Shown: in pieces, positions 1-7,528 of the stretch | Numbering within the stretch: the stretch's first letter is position 1 | Layout of the letters: every line of letters starts with the position of its first letter | Assembly (NCBI GenBank): GCA_016928935.1 | Contig: JAFGJU010000112.1 | Span: 1 to 20,607, forward strand | Source: Candidatus Eiseniibacteriota bacterium | Lineage (GTDB): Bacteria; Eisenbacteria; RBG-16-71-46; JAFGJU01 | Direction of reading: 5' to 3' | Length of the DNA stretch: 20,607 nt | Made by a program: the position numbers and the translations under genes | Notes under the pieces: generated by a model | Databases searched by the model: none | What the model saw: the letters and a program-made list of their open reading frames with translations, nothing else | Told to the model about the DNA's origin: nothing

Positions 1-22
1 CGCACTCGGCGCGACCCCGTAA

Positions 23-40
23 GGATTGGGATCACAATCC
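23..40 (+). other. Small hairpin upstream of tadE
   Basis: GGATTG (23-28) and CAATCC (35-40) form a perfect 6-bp inverted repeat around a 6-base loop. It lies 14 bases before a much stronger hairpin. It is not followed by a T-run, so it is not a classical terminator. Function unknown; it could be part of the 3' end of an upstream transcript. Confidence 0.4.
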
Positions 41-54
41 GACCCAGTTGTATT

Positions 55-98
55 CCTTCGGGCGGGCGACCCCGGGAGGGGTCGAGCCCGCCCGAAGG
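55..98 (+). promoter_or_regulatory. Strong GC-rich hairpin with GNRA-type tetraloop in the tadE leader
   Basis: The left arm CCTTCGGGCGGGC (55-67) is perfectly complementary to 86-98. Inside it GACCCC (68-73) pairs with GGGGTC (78-83), leaving a 2-base bulge (84-85) and the tetraloop GGGA (74-77). That makes 19 base pairs, nearly all G-C. No T-run follows, so this is not a standard intrinsic terminator. In Tad loci the abundant pilin gene often lies upstream. A stable intercistronic stem could protect the 3' end of a pilin mRNA or reduce read-through into the assembly genes; that role is inference. The stem also argues against a tadE start at TTG 26, because the hairpin would then be coding. 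Confidence 0.75.
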
Positions 99-139
99 AC
101 ACTGTGGTCAGACTCGTACATCGAGAAAGCTGGTATGTG

Positions 140-556
140 ATGAGGCACCTTAGGAAAACACAGTCAACCAGAGGCGCGGCCGTAGTCGAATTCGCCATGG
201 TCGCGATGATTCTTTTTCTGGTGATCATCGCCATGGCGGAGTTCTCCAGAGCGTGGATGCTCATGGGCGTCGCCAACGGCGCAGCACGAGTCGGAGCGCG
301 CTACGCGGCCATACTCCCCGACGTGGAAAACAACCTGGGTGCCGTCGAGACGAAGGTGAGGGAAGCCCTCTACGAGTCCCGCATCCCCGACGAGGACATC
401 CAGGTGAACGTGGTTATTGAGGGAGGCACTCCTTCCATAGGGGTGCCCGTAATAGTCGACGTCATCGTTACGTTTCACACCTCTTTTGCGCACCTATTTC
501 CAAGATTGGGCGAACTGCCGCTGAAAGCTTCCTGCAGCATGCGTCGGGAAATCTGA
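140..556 (+). CDS. tadE: TadE-like pseudopilin of the Tad pilus
   Basis: This is a 138-residue TadE-family protein. Near its N-terminus is the pseudopilin signature TRGAAVVEFA, followed by a hydrophobic helix (about residues 20-34). Cleavage by a prepilin peptidase after Gly12 would leave Glu17 at mature position +5, the classical type IV pilin arrangement. TadE proteins are minor pilin-like parts of the Flp/Tad pilus, anchored in the inner membrane with the C-terminus outside. The ATG at 140 is preferred (GTG 137 is also possible) because a purine-rich GAGAAAG lies upstream at 123-129. An open frame reaches back to TTG 26, but it crosses a strong hairpin and adds a charged, unconserved stretch. 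The stop lies 22 bases before cpaB. Family assignment is firm; the exact start is less so. Confidence 0.88.
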   Translation: MRHLRKTQSTRGAAVVEFAMVAMILFLVIIAMAEFSRAWMLMGVANGAARVGARYAAILPDVENNLGAVETKVREALYESRIPDEDIQVNVVIEGGTPSIGVPVIVDVIVTFHTSFAHLFPRLGELPLKASCSMRREI

Positions 557-580
557 ACTTGAGACGGAGGTTTTTCAAGT
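557..580 (+). promoter_or_regulatory. Hairpin enclosing the cpaB ribosome binding site
   Basis: ACTTGA (557-562) is perfectly complementary to TCAAGT (575-580). The loop contains the cpaB Shine-Dalgarno GGAGG (566-570), and the stem includes the first two bases of the GTG start (579-581). The stem begins directly after the tadE stop codon (554-556). Ribosomes finishing tadE would melt it, so it could enforce translational coupling. This is inference from a 6-bp, moderately stable stem. Confidence 0.4.
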
Positions 581-1463
581 GACCAGAATCAGGGTAGTCG
601 TGATTCTTGCCGTCGTTTTCGGCCTTCTGGCAGCGGTCGCGATCTATCGCTACCTCGCGCAGTACGACAAGATGATTCGTGAGAAGAAGATCGCGGAGCA
701 GCCGGTGGTGGTGGCCATCAAGGACCTCCAGTTCGGCACCGTCCTCGACGAAACGAACGTCGAGGCAGTCGGATGGCCGGTACAGATAGTCCCCGCGGGA
801 GCCTCGACGTCTCCTCAGGATGTTTACGGCAGGGTCGTCAAGTCACCGGTGGTGGCCGGCGAAGCTGTTCTGGAGACGAAACTGGTCCCCATAGGCATGA
901 ACAGGGGTCTGGCCATCCTGGTACCGGAGGGAATGAGGGCCATGACCGTGCCCGTGAACACCTGGTCCGGCGTGGCGGGCTTCGTGCTGCCCGAGACCAA
1001 GGTTGACGTCGTGGTCACGATAAGGCCCGAGCTGCAAAGGGAGCAGGTGGGGAAGGTCATACTCCAGAACCTGACGGTGCTGGCCGTGGACCAGAAGATT
1101 GAGGACACCGAGGGAAAGCCCTTGAAGTCCACTGCGGTGACGCTGCTCGTCACTCCCAGCGAGGCGGAGAAGCTCGCCCTGTCCGCGACAGAGGGGGAGA
1201 TAAGCCTGATACTCAGGAACCCTGCTGATTCCGACTCTGCGGGCACAAAGGGGACGACGATCGCCCAGATGCTGTCCAAGAGCGAGCCCGTTCAGAGACT
1301 GGCGCCGGTCCGGGTCTCGCGGCCGAGGCCGGCCCGGACAACCAGTACGGCCGAGGTGAAGCCGGCTGCCAAGCCCGCGGAGAAGAAGACCATCGGCGTC
1401 GAGGTGATTCGGGGGTCGAAGAGGACCCAGGAGAAGTTCGAAGACAAGACTCAACCGAAATAG
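579..1463 (+). CDS. cpaB: CpaB/RcpC pilus assembly protein
   Basis: The 294-residue product has one N-terminal membrane helix (about residues 5-26). A SAF-type domain follows (about 42-105, with the KDLQFGTVLDETNV stretch), then the CpaB/RcpC domain (about 109-215, including VPVNTWSGVAGFVLPETKVDVV). It ends in a Pro/Lys/Arg-rich tail (about 245-294) that is probably disordered. CpaB/RcpC is a periplasmic, inner-membrane-anchored partner of the secretin in Tad systems and is thought to gate or stabilise the channel. GTG 579 follows GGAGG (566-570) with 8-base spacing, which supports this start. The gene lies between tadE and cpaC in the same orientation. Confidence 0.93.
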   Translation: MTRIRVVVILAVVFGLLAAVAIYRYLAQYDKMIREKKIAEQPVVVAIKDLQFGTVLDETNVEAVGWPVQIVPAGASTSPQDVYGRVVKSPVVAGEAVLETKLVPIGMNRGLAILVPEGMRAMTVPVNTWSGVAGFVLPETKVDVVVTIRPELQREQVGKVILQNLTVLAVDQKIEDTEGKPLKSTAVTLLVTPSEAEKLALSATEGEISLILRNPADSDSAGTKGTTIAQMLSKSEPVQRLAPVRVSRPRPARTTSTAEVKPAAKPAEKKTIGVEVIRGSKRTQEKFEDKTQPK

Positions 1464-1499
1464 AGATAGACGTATTCAAGTTGCGATGCGCTGATCAAG

Positions 1500-1548
1500 T
1501 GCGGCTTTACCCGCAGCTTTCCTCCGTGGGAAGCCGGGGAATGGAGGA
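1500..1548 (+). promoter_or_regulatory. Structured cpaC leader with an anti-Shine-Dalgarno element
   Basis: The 96-base cpaB-cpaC gap holds two directly adjacent hairpins. The first pairs TGCGG (1500-1504) with CCGCA (1511-1515). The second pairs GCTTTCC (1516-1522) with GGGAAGC (1528-1534), with one G-U pair. TCCTCC (1520-1525), which spans the second stem and loop, is exactly complementary to the cpaC Shine-Dalgarno GGAGGA (1543-1548). Two exclusive folds are therefore possible, one leaving the ribosome site open and one hiding it. I do not recognise a known riboswitch class. Regulation is inference. Confidence 0.4.
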
Positions 1549-1559
1549 GAACAGCGATC

Positions 1560-2690
1560 ATGCTCAGCAGAACACGTGTCGTTTGGCTGCTTGTCTTGGG
1601 ACTGCTTTTGGCGGCCCCGTACGTGGCCCGCGAAGTCTCGGCGGCGGTCGTGCCCGCCGGCCCCCTCCTCAAGATGGAGGTTATAGTCGGTAAGTCGCAG
1701 GTAATCGCTTTCACGGAGAACATAATGCGGGTCTCCGTGACCGACCCGGCCATAGCGGACGTGATGGTGGCCTCTCCAAAGCAGCTTCTGGTTAACGGAA
1801 AAACCCCGGGCACGACCAGCCTGGTGGTATGGGACGCGGACGAGAGGCCCACATTCTATAACCTGGTGGTGCACACTGACACGTCCTTCCAGCAGGTTAT
1901 GCTCAAGGTCAGGTTTGCCGAGGTGAACAGGACCGCGCTCAAGGAGTTGGGAGTCGACTTCGTGAGCACGGACCTGAACCCTAGAATCTTCGGCGAGGAC
2001 TTCCAGGAGGCAATCATCGGGAGCTTCGCGGGCCAGGTGACCACGCCGTCCGTCCCTCTTACTCTTGGCTCGGGCGTTACGACTTACCTCTCGCTCACGC
2101 ACGCCTCGTACGGCGTGGAGGCGGCCTTGAAGGCTTTGGAGAGGAAGGGCATTGTAAACACGCTGGCGGAACCGACTCTCGTGGCCATCAGCGGGCATGA
2201 GGCGGAATTCCTGGCCGGGGGCGAGATACCGGTGCCGATAGTGCAGGCGGGCGGGGCGGCCAACGCAGTGACGATAGAGTGGAAGGAATTTGGAGTGGGG
2301 CTCAAGTTCACGCCCACGGTCGTGGATTCGGGCGTAGTGAGCCTTAAGGTCGAGCCCGAGGTGAGCACGCTCGACTGGGATAACGGAGTCACGCTGGGCG
2401 GCTACACGGTGCCTGCGCTGCGGACGCGAAAGGCGCAGAGCGTGGTAGAGCTCAGGGACGGCCAGACCCTGGTCGTGGCCGGTTTGATAACCAGAGAGGA
2501 CTCAAAGAGTGTTTCGAAGTTCCCGATTCTCGGCGACATCCCGATTCTCGGCTTGCTGTTCAAGAGTACAAGCTTCATGCAGAGCGAGACCGAGCTGGTG
2601 CTGTTGGTGACGCCGAAGGTCGTGAGCTCGTACAGCGCAGCAGATGTGCCTGCCTGGCCGGGCACCGGGAGGGCATCTGGAGAGGAGTAG
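1560..2690 (+). CDS. cpaC: CpaC/RcpA outer-membrane secretin
   Basis: The product is a 376-residue secretin-family protein forming the outer-membrane pore of the Tad pilus. A signal peptide (about residues 1-28, hydrophobic core VVWLLVLGLLLAAP) is followed by the pilus-formation N domain (about 40-104). The secretin region follows, with VMLKVRFAEVNR (113-124), LAEPTLVAISG (from 202) and the end motif FPILGDIPILG (321-331). The protein is shorter than CpaC proteins with a BON domain: only about 8 residues separate the N domain from the VMLKV strand, so that domain appears absent. ATG 1560 follows GGAGGA (1543-1548) at a slightly long spacing. The stop abuts the tadG start, which indicates an operon. 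Confidence 0.93.
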   Translation: MLSRTRVVWLLVLGLLLAAPYVAREVSAAVVPAGPLLKMEVIVGKSQVIAFTENIMRVSVTDPAIADVMVASPKQLLVNGKTPGTTSLVVWDADERPTFYNLVVHTDTSFQQVMLKVRFAEVNRTALKELGVDFVSTDLNPRIFGEDFQEAIIGSFAGQVTTPSVPLTLGSGVTTYLSLTHASYGVEAALKALERKGIVNTLAEPTLVAISGHEAEFLAGGEIPVPIVQAGGAANAVTIEWKEFGVGLKFTPTVVDSGVVSLKVEPEVSTLDWDNGVTLGGYTVPALRTRKAQSVVELRDGQTLVVAGLITREDSKSVSKFPILGDIPILGLLFKSTSFMQSETELVLLVTPKVVSSYSAADVPAWPGTGRASGEE

Positions 2691-3971
2691 GTGAGCGCCA
2701 TGAGACAGTCGTGTAGAGGATTGGGCCTGTTGCATTCGCAGCGGGGGGCCGTGTTGCCCCTTATTGCGTTTCTCATCGTAGTGATGCTTGGCCTGGCGGC
2801 CTTCGCCGTGGACATAGGCTACATCCTGGTCACGAAGCAGCAGCTCCAGAACGCCGCCGACGCCTGCGTCCTGGCGGGGGCGGGCGCCCTGATTCTGATG
2901 GACGAGCCCACCAAGACGGCCGAGGTGGAGGCCAGAGTTGTTGACATGGCGTCCAGGCACAAGGCGGGTGACGACGAATCCGTGTACATCGTCCCGGCGG
3001 AAGACATCATCATGGACGGTTACAAGCTCACCGTGCACACGCGGAAGCTCAAGTCCAGAGGCAACGGGCTGCCGCTGTTCTTCGCCAAGATCCTGCGCAT
3101 GCCGTTGGCGGACGTAGAGGCGAAGGCGGCCGTGCTTCTCACCCCCACCAGCAGCGCGTGCTGCGTCAAGCCGTGGTCCGTTCCGGACAAGTGGGACGAC
3201 GACACGACCATCCCAGGGCACGAGGACTGGCGGAACAACAACGTGTGGAACGGGGAGGAGTTCGAAGATTCCAACGACAACCGGCTCTACGACCCGGGCG
3301 AGATGTTCACTGACGAGAACGGGAACGGGGTTTACGACAGCGAGGTTTACGACAGGGCGCTGTCGCAGGCGAACGAGGCCGGCTACATACCGTCCCTGCC
3401 CCCAGACGGGCACATCGGCGAGCAAGTGATGCTCAAGATCGGCTCGGAGGGCGACAGGCTCGCGCCCAGCTTCTTCAACCCCATAGTCCTCCCGTGGCCC
3501 GAAGAGTACGAAGACGAAGGAGGGACTGGCGCCGACGCGTACAGGGACGCGATAGCCAAGTGCAACCCCATGGTCATAGAGCAGAATCAGACCGTGGAGG
3601 TGAGCAGCGAGCCGGGCCGAATGGTGGGCCCTACTGTCCAGGGCACCAAGATAGTCATGGAAGGGGATCCAACCGCGTTCTGGAACGAGGAGATAGACAA
3701 CGTGGACCACACGGAAGGGGGCAATATCGGCGTGAGCACAAGGATAGTCCTGGTGCCGGTGTTCGACCCCAGGATGTGGCCGATGCCCGGGAGGATGACC
3801 GAGCAGAAGGGGAACGCGATAGTCATCACGAAGATCGTGGCCTTCTTCCTCGAGGACCTAGATAAGGACGTGATAACTGCAAGGGTCACGAAGGCCCCGG
3901 TCTCCTGCATAAAGGGAACTCAACCGGGCGGCGGGGAAAGTTTCACTTGGACCTATCAGATGGTGGAATAG
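2691..3971 (+). CDS. tadG: TadG-like pilus protein with calcium-loop insert
   Basis: The 426-residue product starts with a TadG N-terminal signature: RGAVLPLIAFLIV (residues 18-30), a membrane helix, then VDIGYILVTKQQLQNAADA. Unlike TadE, the position corresponding to pilin Glu5 is Leu24. The long C-terminal part should lie outside the inner membrane. It contains a CC pair near KPWSVPDKW, then two Asp/Asn-rich loops (193-204 and 208-219) that fit EF-hand-type calcium sites. TadG is a minor component thought to anchor the pilus. GTG 2691 directly follows the cpaC stop; ATG 2700 in the same frame is equally plausible. The N-terminal family call is firm. The role of the C-terminal region is unknown. 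Confidence 0.85.
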   Translation: MSAMRQSCRGLGLLHSQRGAVLPLIAFLIVVMLGLAAFAVDIGYILVTKQQLQNAADACVLAGAGALILMDEPTKTAEVEARVVDMASRHKAGDDESVYIVPAEDIIMDGYKLTVHTRKLKSRGNGLPLFFAKILRMPLADVEAKAAVLLTPTSSACCVKPWSVPDKWDDDTTIPGHEDWRNNNVWNGEEFEDSNDNRLYDPGEMFTDENGNGVYDSEVYDRALSQANEAGYIPSLPPDGHIGEQVMLKIGSEGDRLAPSFFNPIVLPWPEEYEDEGGTGADAYRDAIAKCNPMVIEQNQTVEVSSEPGRMVGPTVQGTKIVMEGDPTAFWNEEIDNVDHTEGGNIGVSTRIVLVPVFDPRMWPMPGRMTEQKGNAIVITKIVAFFLEDLDKDVITARVTKAPVSCIKGTQPGGGESFTWTYQMVE

Positions 3972-3977
3972 GGAAGC

Positions 3978-5165
3978 ATGCCGGAAGAAATCTCTATTGT
4001 AATTATCGACAGCGACAAGGACGTTCGGTACTCTCTTAAGAACATGCTGCGGGATATCCCGGGCGCTCAGGTCCGGGACGAGTCGGACGACCCGAGGGTC
4101 GGAGTCAACCTGGTCAGGCAGTTCAGGCCTCACATCGTCTTCTTGGAGATATCGTCTCCGGCGGAGGACCACCTCAACACCGCCGCCAAGATAGTGGAGG
4201 TGTATCCGCAGGCCTCCATATTCGCCGTTTCGTCCGAGACCAAGCCCGACGTCATACTCAAGGCCATGCGCTCCGGCATACAGGAGTTTCTGAAGAGGCC
4301 GCTGGACCAGGACGAAGTCGTCGCGGCCGTCAGGAAGGTGATGAGGAGACTCCAGACGCAGGGCACGGTGGCGGGCGAGATAATCACGATATTCAGCAAC
4401 AAGGGCGGCCTGGGCACGACGATGATCGCGGTCAACCTGGCGGTCATGCTGGCCAAGTCGTGCGCCAAGTCCGCGGCAGTCGTGGATTTGGACCTCCAGT
4501 TCGGGGACGCGGCCATGTTCCTGAACGTTCAGCCGACCTACACGATCGCGGACGTGGCACGGAGCTACGAGAAGCTGGACCAGACCCTGCTGAGGGCTCA
4601 CATGGTACAGCACTCCTCCGGGGCCTACGTCATGGCGGAGCCCCAGCAGGCCGAGGAAGCGGAGGCCATAACGGCGGACCAGGTCGGCCAGGTGCTCAGG
4701 CTGTTGCGTTCGATGTTCGAGTACGTCGTGGTTGACACCTCCCACTCGTTTGACGAGAGGTGCGTGGAGACACTCGACCTGTCCGACTCCGTTTTCCTGG
4801 TGTCCGCCCTGGAACTGCCCGCGATAAGGAATTCTAAGAGGTGCATCGAGATATTCCAGAGGCTCGGCTACGGCCGCGACAAGGTGAAGCTCGTGCTTAA
4901 TCGCTTCGTCCCGAACAAGTCGGTGGTCGTGGAGAAATTCGAAAAGAGCTTCGAGTACCCGATATTCTGGCGTATTCCCAACGACTACGGGAGCGTGAGC
5001 AACTCCATCAATTCCGGCGTGCCCCTGATAGAATCGGCGCCGCAGTCTCCGGTGACGGTGAACCTGCGCGAGCTGGCGTACGCGGTGTGCAGGAGGGGCC
5101 CCGAGGAGAAGGTGGAGGCGGAAGCCCCCAAGAAGCGCTCGCTGGTGAAGCTCCTGAGGAGGTAG
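3978..5165 (+). CDS. cpaE: CpaE/TadZ pilus-localising ATPase with pseudo-receiver domain
   Basis: The 395-residue product has two domains. Residues 5-125 resemble a response-regulator receiver, but the phospho-accepting Asp is Glu57 (in IVFLEIS); the conserved Lys is Lys106. Residues 134-370 are a MinD/ParA-like ATPase. Its P-loop reads NKGGLGTT (141-148), keeping the signature Lys142 but with Thr147 where GK(T/S) is usual. A Walker-type DLDLQFGDAA follows, then YVVVDTSHSFDE. TadZ/CpaE proteins place the Tad machine at a cell pole or site, and atypical receivers and P-loops are known in the family. ATG 3978 follows the tadG stop by 6 bases, behind AGGGAA. Confidence 0.92.
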   Translation: MPEEISIVIIDSDKDVRYSLKNMLRDIPGAQVRDESDDPRVGVNLVRQFRPHIVFLEISSPAEDHLNTAAKIVEVYPQASIFAVSSETKPDVILKAMRSGIQEFLKRPLDQDEVVAAVRKVMRRLQTQGTVAGEIITIFSNKGGLGTTMIAVNLAVMLAKSCAKSAAVVDLDLQFGDAAMFLNVQPTYTIADVARSYEKLDQTLLRAHMVQHSSGAYVMAEPQQAEEAEAITADQVGQVLRLLRSMFEYVVVDTSHSFDERCVETLDLSDSVFLVSALELPAIRNSKRCIEIFQRLGYGRDKVKLVLNRFVPNKSVVVEKFEKSFEYPIFWRIPNDYGSVSNSINSGVPLIESAPQSPVTVNLRELAYAVCRRGPEEKVEAEAPKKRSLVKLLRR

Positions 5166-5168
5166 AAG

Positions 5169-6518
5169 ATGGCACTGTTCGAACGGCTTGGGCGTCAGCA
5201 GACACCCAAGGTCATGACGGAACGCTTCGGGTACAAGGGGCAGGGGCCTGAGACCAGGGACGCTTACCAGGAACTGAAGTCGCGGGTGCATCACAAGCTC
5301 ATCGAGAAGCTGGACCTCGCGAGCATCGACACGATTCCGCAGGACCAGATTCGCGGACAGGTCCGGCTTGCGCTCGAGGCGATCATTGCCGGCGAGACCC
5401 TGCCGTTGAGCAGGGCCGACCGTGAGAGGTTGATAGAGGAAGTCGTTCACGAAACGCTGGGGCTGGGTCCGATCGAGCCCCTTCTGGCCGACCCGACCAT
5501 CTCCGACATCCTGGTGAACGGTCACGACCAGGTGTACGTCGAGAGGTTCGGAAAGCTGGAGCTGACGGGGGTGAAATTCAAGGACGACAATCACGTAAGG
5601 CAGATCATCGACAGGATTGTGGCCGCAGTCGGAAGGAGAGTCGACGAGTCCTCCCCGATGGTGGACGCCAGGCTTCCCGACGGCTCGAGGGTCAACGCCA
5701 TCATCCCGCCGCTTTCGATCGACGGCCCGGTGCTGTCGATCCGGCGGTTCGGTGCGAACCCTCTTACGGCCAACGACCTCTTGACGTTCGAGAGCCTTAC
5801 ACCGGGCATGCTCGAGCTTCTGAAGGGCACGGTCAAGGCCAAGCTCAACATCCTCATCTCGGGTGGAACCGGGGCGGGGAAGACCACCCTCCTCAACGTG
5901 CTGTCCGGATTCGTGCCCGGAGAGGAGAGAGTGGTGACCATAGAGGACGCGGCCGAGCTTCAGCTCCAGCAGGAGCATGTGGTCAGGCTGGAGACGCGTC
6001 CGCCGAACATAGAGGGCAGAGGCCGCATCACGCAGAGAGACCTCGTGCGGAACGCCCTGCGTATGAGGCCCGACAGGATAATAGTCGGAGAGGTGAGGGG
6101 CGACGAGGCGCTGGACATGCTCCAGGCCATGAACACGGGCCACGACGGCTCGCTCACCACCATCCACGCCAACACACCCAGGGACTCGCTGAGCCGTCTC
6201 GAGACGATGGTTTTGATGGCGGGGCTGGACCTCCCCGAGAAGGCCATCCGCGAGCAGATCGCTTCCGCGCTCAACTTGATAGTCCAGATAGCGCGTCTGA
6301 CAGACGGAAGAAGAAGGGTGACGAACGTAGCCGAGATCGTCGGAATGGAGGGCAGCGTCGTCACTATGCAGGACATATTCGTTTTCGAGCGATTGGGAGT
6401 GTCGGAGGACGGCACAGTGCTGGGGAGGTACAAGGCCACGGGCATAAGGCCCAAGTTTGCGGAGAGGCTGTTTGTGGCCGGGGTACACCTTCCTCCGGGC
6501 ATCTTCGACGAAGCTTAG
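5169..6518 (+). CDS. cpaF: CpaF/TadA pilus assembly ATPase
   Basis: The 449-residue product is a secretion ATPase of the VirB11/GspE superfamily and would be a cytoplasmic hexamer powering Tad pilus assembly. The N-terminal domain carries LGPIEPLLADPTISDILVNG. The Walker A is GGTGAGKTT with Lys238. The Asp-box region TIEDAAELQL, the Walker B-type motif RIIVGEVRGDE (Glu308) and the His-box region TTIHANTP follow. All key residues appear intact and the length is typical. The ATG lies 3 bases after the cpaE stop, behind GAGGAGG at the end of cpaE, so the two are translationally linked. A single tadA-type ATPase is present, as expected for Tad systems. Confidence 0.97.
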   Translation: MALFERLGRQQTPKVMTERFGYKGQGPETRDAYQELKSRVHHKLIEKLDLASIDTIPQDQIRGQVRLALEAIIAGETLPLSRADRERLIEEVVHETLGLGPIEPLLADPTISDILVNGHDQVYVERFGKLELTGVKFKDDNHVRQIIDRIVAAVGRRVDESSPMVDARLPDGSRVNAIIPPLSIDGPVLSIRRFGANPLTANDLLTFESLTPGMLELLKGTVKAKLNILISGGTGAGKTTLLNVLSGFVPGEERVVTIEDAAELQLQQEHVVRLETRPPNIEGRGRITQRDLVRNALRMRPDRIIVGEVRGDEALDMLQAMNTGHDGSLTTIHANTPRDSLSRLETMVLMAGLDLPEKAIREQIASALNLIVQIARLTDGRRRVTNVAEIVGMEGSVVTMQDIFVFERLGVSEDGTVLGRYKATGIRPKFAERLFVAGVHLPPGIFDEA

Positions 6519-6553
6519 ACTTGACCGGCGACCTTTGAGGGGAGGAGACGCAC

Positions 6554-7525
6554 TTGCTGATAGTAGTATCCATTCTCGTGCTCCTCGCGGTGATGTTCTT
6601 GTTCCTGTCGCTCGGCCTCGCCGGCCGCGGGCCTCGAGAGACGCGCGCGGCGTGGCTCAAGAAGCGACTGAGCACTCTGAGCAAGGAACACGGGAGAGAG
6701 GCGATCGTCTCGGCCAGCATCCTTAGGGACGAGCTGATGAGCCAGATCCCGGCCCTGCACAGGGGATTGTCCAGGATAAAGCTGGCTCATAAGATGGACA
6801 CACTGCTCAGGCAGGCCGAGTCGCCGATGCGCGTGGGTGAGCTGCTGCTGTTCACACTTGTGTTCGCCGCGGTCGGCTTCGGCATCGGCTACTTCATCGG
6901 ACGGAGCGTCATATCCGGCATAATCGGCGGCGTCGCTCTGGGCTCTCTTCCGACGGTCAACGTCATCCGGAGGAAGCGGAAGAGGGTCAGGTCCTTCGTC
7001 AGCCAGTTCCCCGACGCGCTGGACCTGATGACGAGCGCTCTGAGGGCGGGGCACGCCTTCACTGGCGCCATTCAGCTCGTGGCCGACGAAATGCCCGACC
7101 CGGTCTCGTCGGAGTTCCGGGAGACCTTCGACGAACAGAACCTGGGCCTCAGCTTCAAGGAGGCCCTCATGAACCTGGCCGACAGGATAGACAGCATGGA
7201 CGTCAGGTTCTTCGTCATAGCGATGATCATCCAGAGAGAGACGGGCGGCAACGTCGCGGAGATCCTGGAGAAGATCAGTTACACGATCAGGGAGAGGTTC
7301 AAGATCCTGGGCCAGCTGCGCTCTCTCACGGCGGACGCAAGGCTGTCGGGCATAGTCCTTGCGCTGCTGCCGATCGCGGTGGGGCTCATAATACTGCTCA
7401 TAAACCCCAGCTACATCATGTTCCTTTTCAAGGATCCCACCGGACGGCTCATGCTCGGCGTAGCGGGTACCCTGATGGTGATAGGCTACATCTGGATACG
7501 GAAGATCGTGAACATAGAGGTTTAG
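6554..7525 (+). CDS. tadB: TadB inner-membrane platform protein
   Basis: The 323-residue product has an N-terminal membrane helix (about residues 2-23) and a hydrophobic hairpin around residues 95-135. A T2SSF (GspF-like) cytoplasmic domain follows, with SQFPDALDLMTSALRAGHAF and RETGGNVAEILEKI. Two membrane helices close the protein. TadB and TadC form the inner-membrane base on which the CpaF ATPase acts. The TTG start at 6554 is supported by GGAGGAG (6541-6547) with 6-base spacing; no ATG fits. The gap from cpaF is 35 bases and the next gene begins 3 bases after its stop. Confidence 0.94.
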   Translation: MLIVVSILVLLAVMFLFLSLGLAGRGPRETRAAWLKKRLSTLSKEHGREAIVSASILRDELMSQIPALHRGLSRIKLAHKMDTLLRQAESPMRVGELLLFTLVFAAVGFGIGYFIGRSVISGIIGGVALGSLPTVNVIRRKRKRVRSFVSQFPDALDLMTSALRAGHAFTGAIQLVADEMPDPVSSEFRETFDEQNLGLSFKEALMNLADRIDSMDVRFFVIAMIIQRETGGNVAEILEKISYTIRERFKILGQLRSLTADARLSGIVLALLPIAVGLIILLINPSYIMFLFKDPTGRLMLGVAGTLMVIGYIWIRKIVNIEV

Positions 7526-7528
7526 GCC

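Noticed and set aside
26..139. Longer tadE starting at TTG 26
   Set aside because: The extension spans a 19-bp hairpin, lacks a good ribosome site and pushes the pseudopilin signature far from the N-terminus.
1464..1559. Cyclic-di-GMP or other known riboswitch before cpaC
   Set aside because: The conserved bases of the GEMM class and other classes I know were not found; only simple hairpins and an anti-Shine-Dalgarno are supported.
2502..3710. Minus-strand open frame (402 codons) opposite tadG
   Set aside because: Low-complexity antisense translation crossing two real genes; no ribosome site or domain.
3858..6488. Long minus-strand open frame (876 codons) opposite cpaE and cpaF
   Set aside because: It is antisense to two clearly conserved Tad genes. 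Its translation is rich in His, Arg, Val and Leu with no domain, the usual shadow of GC-rich third positions.
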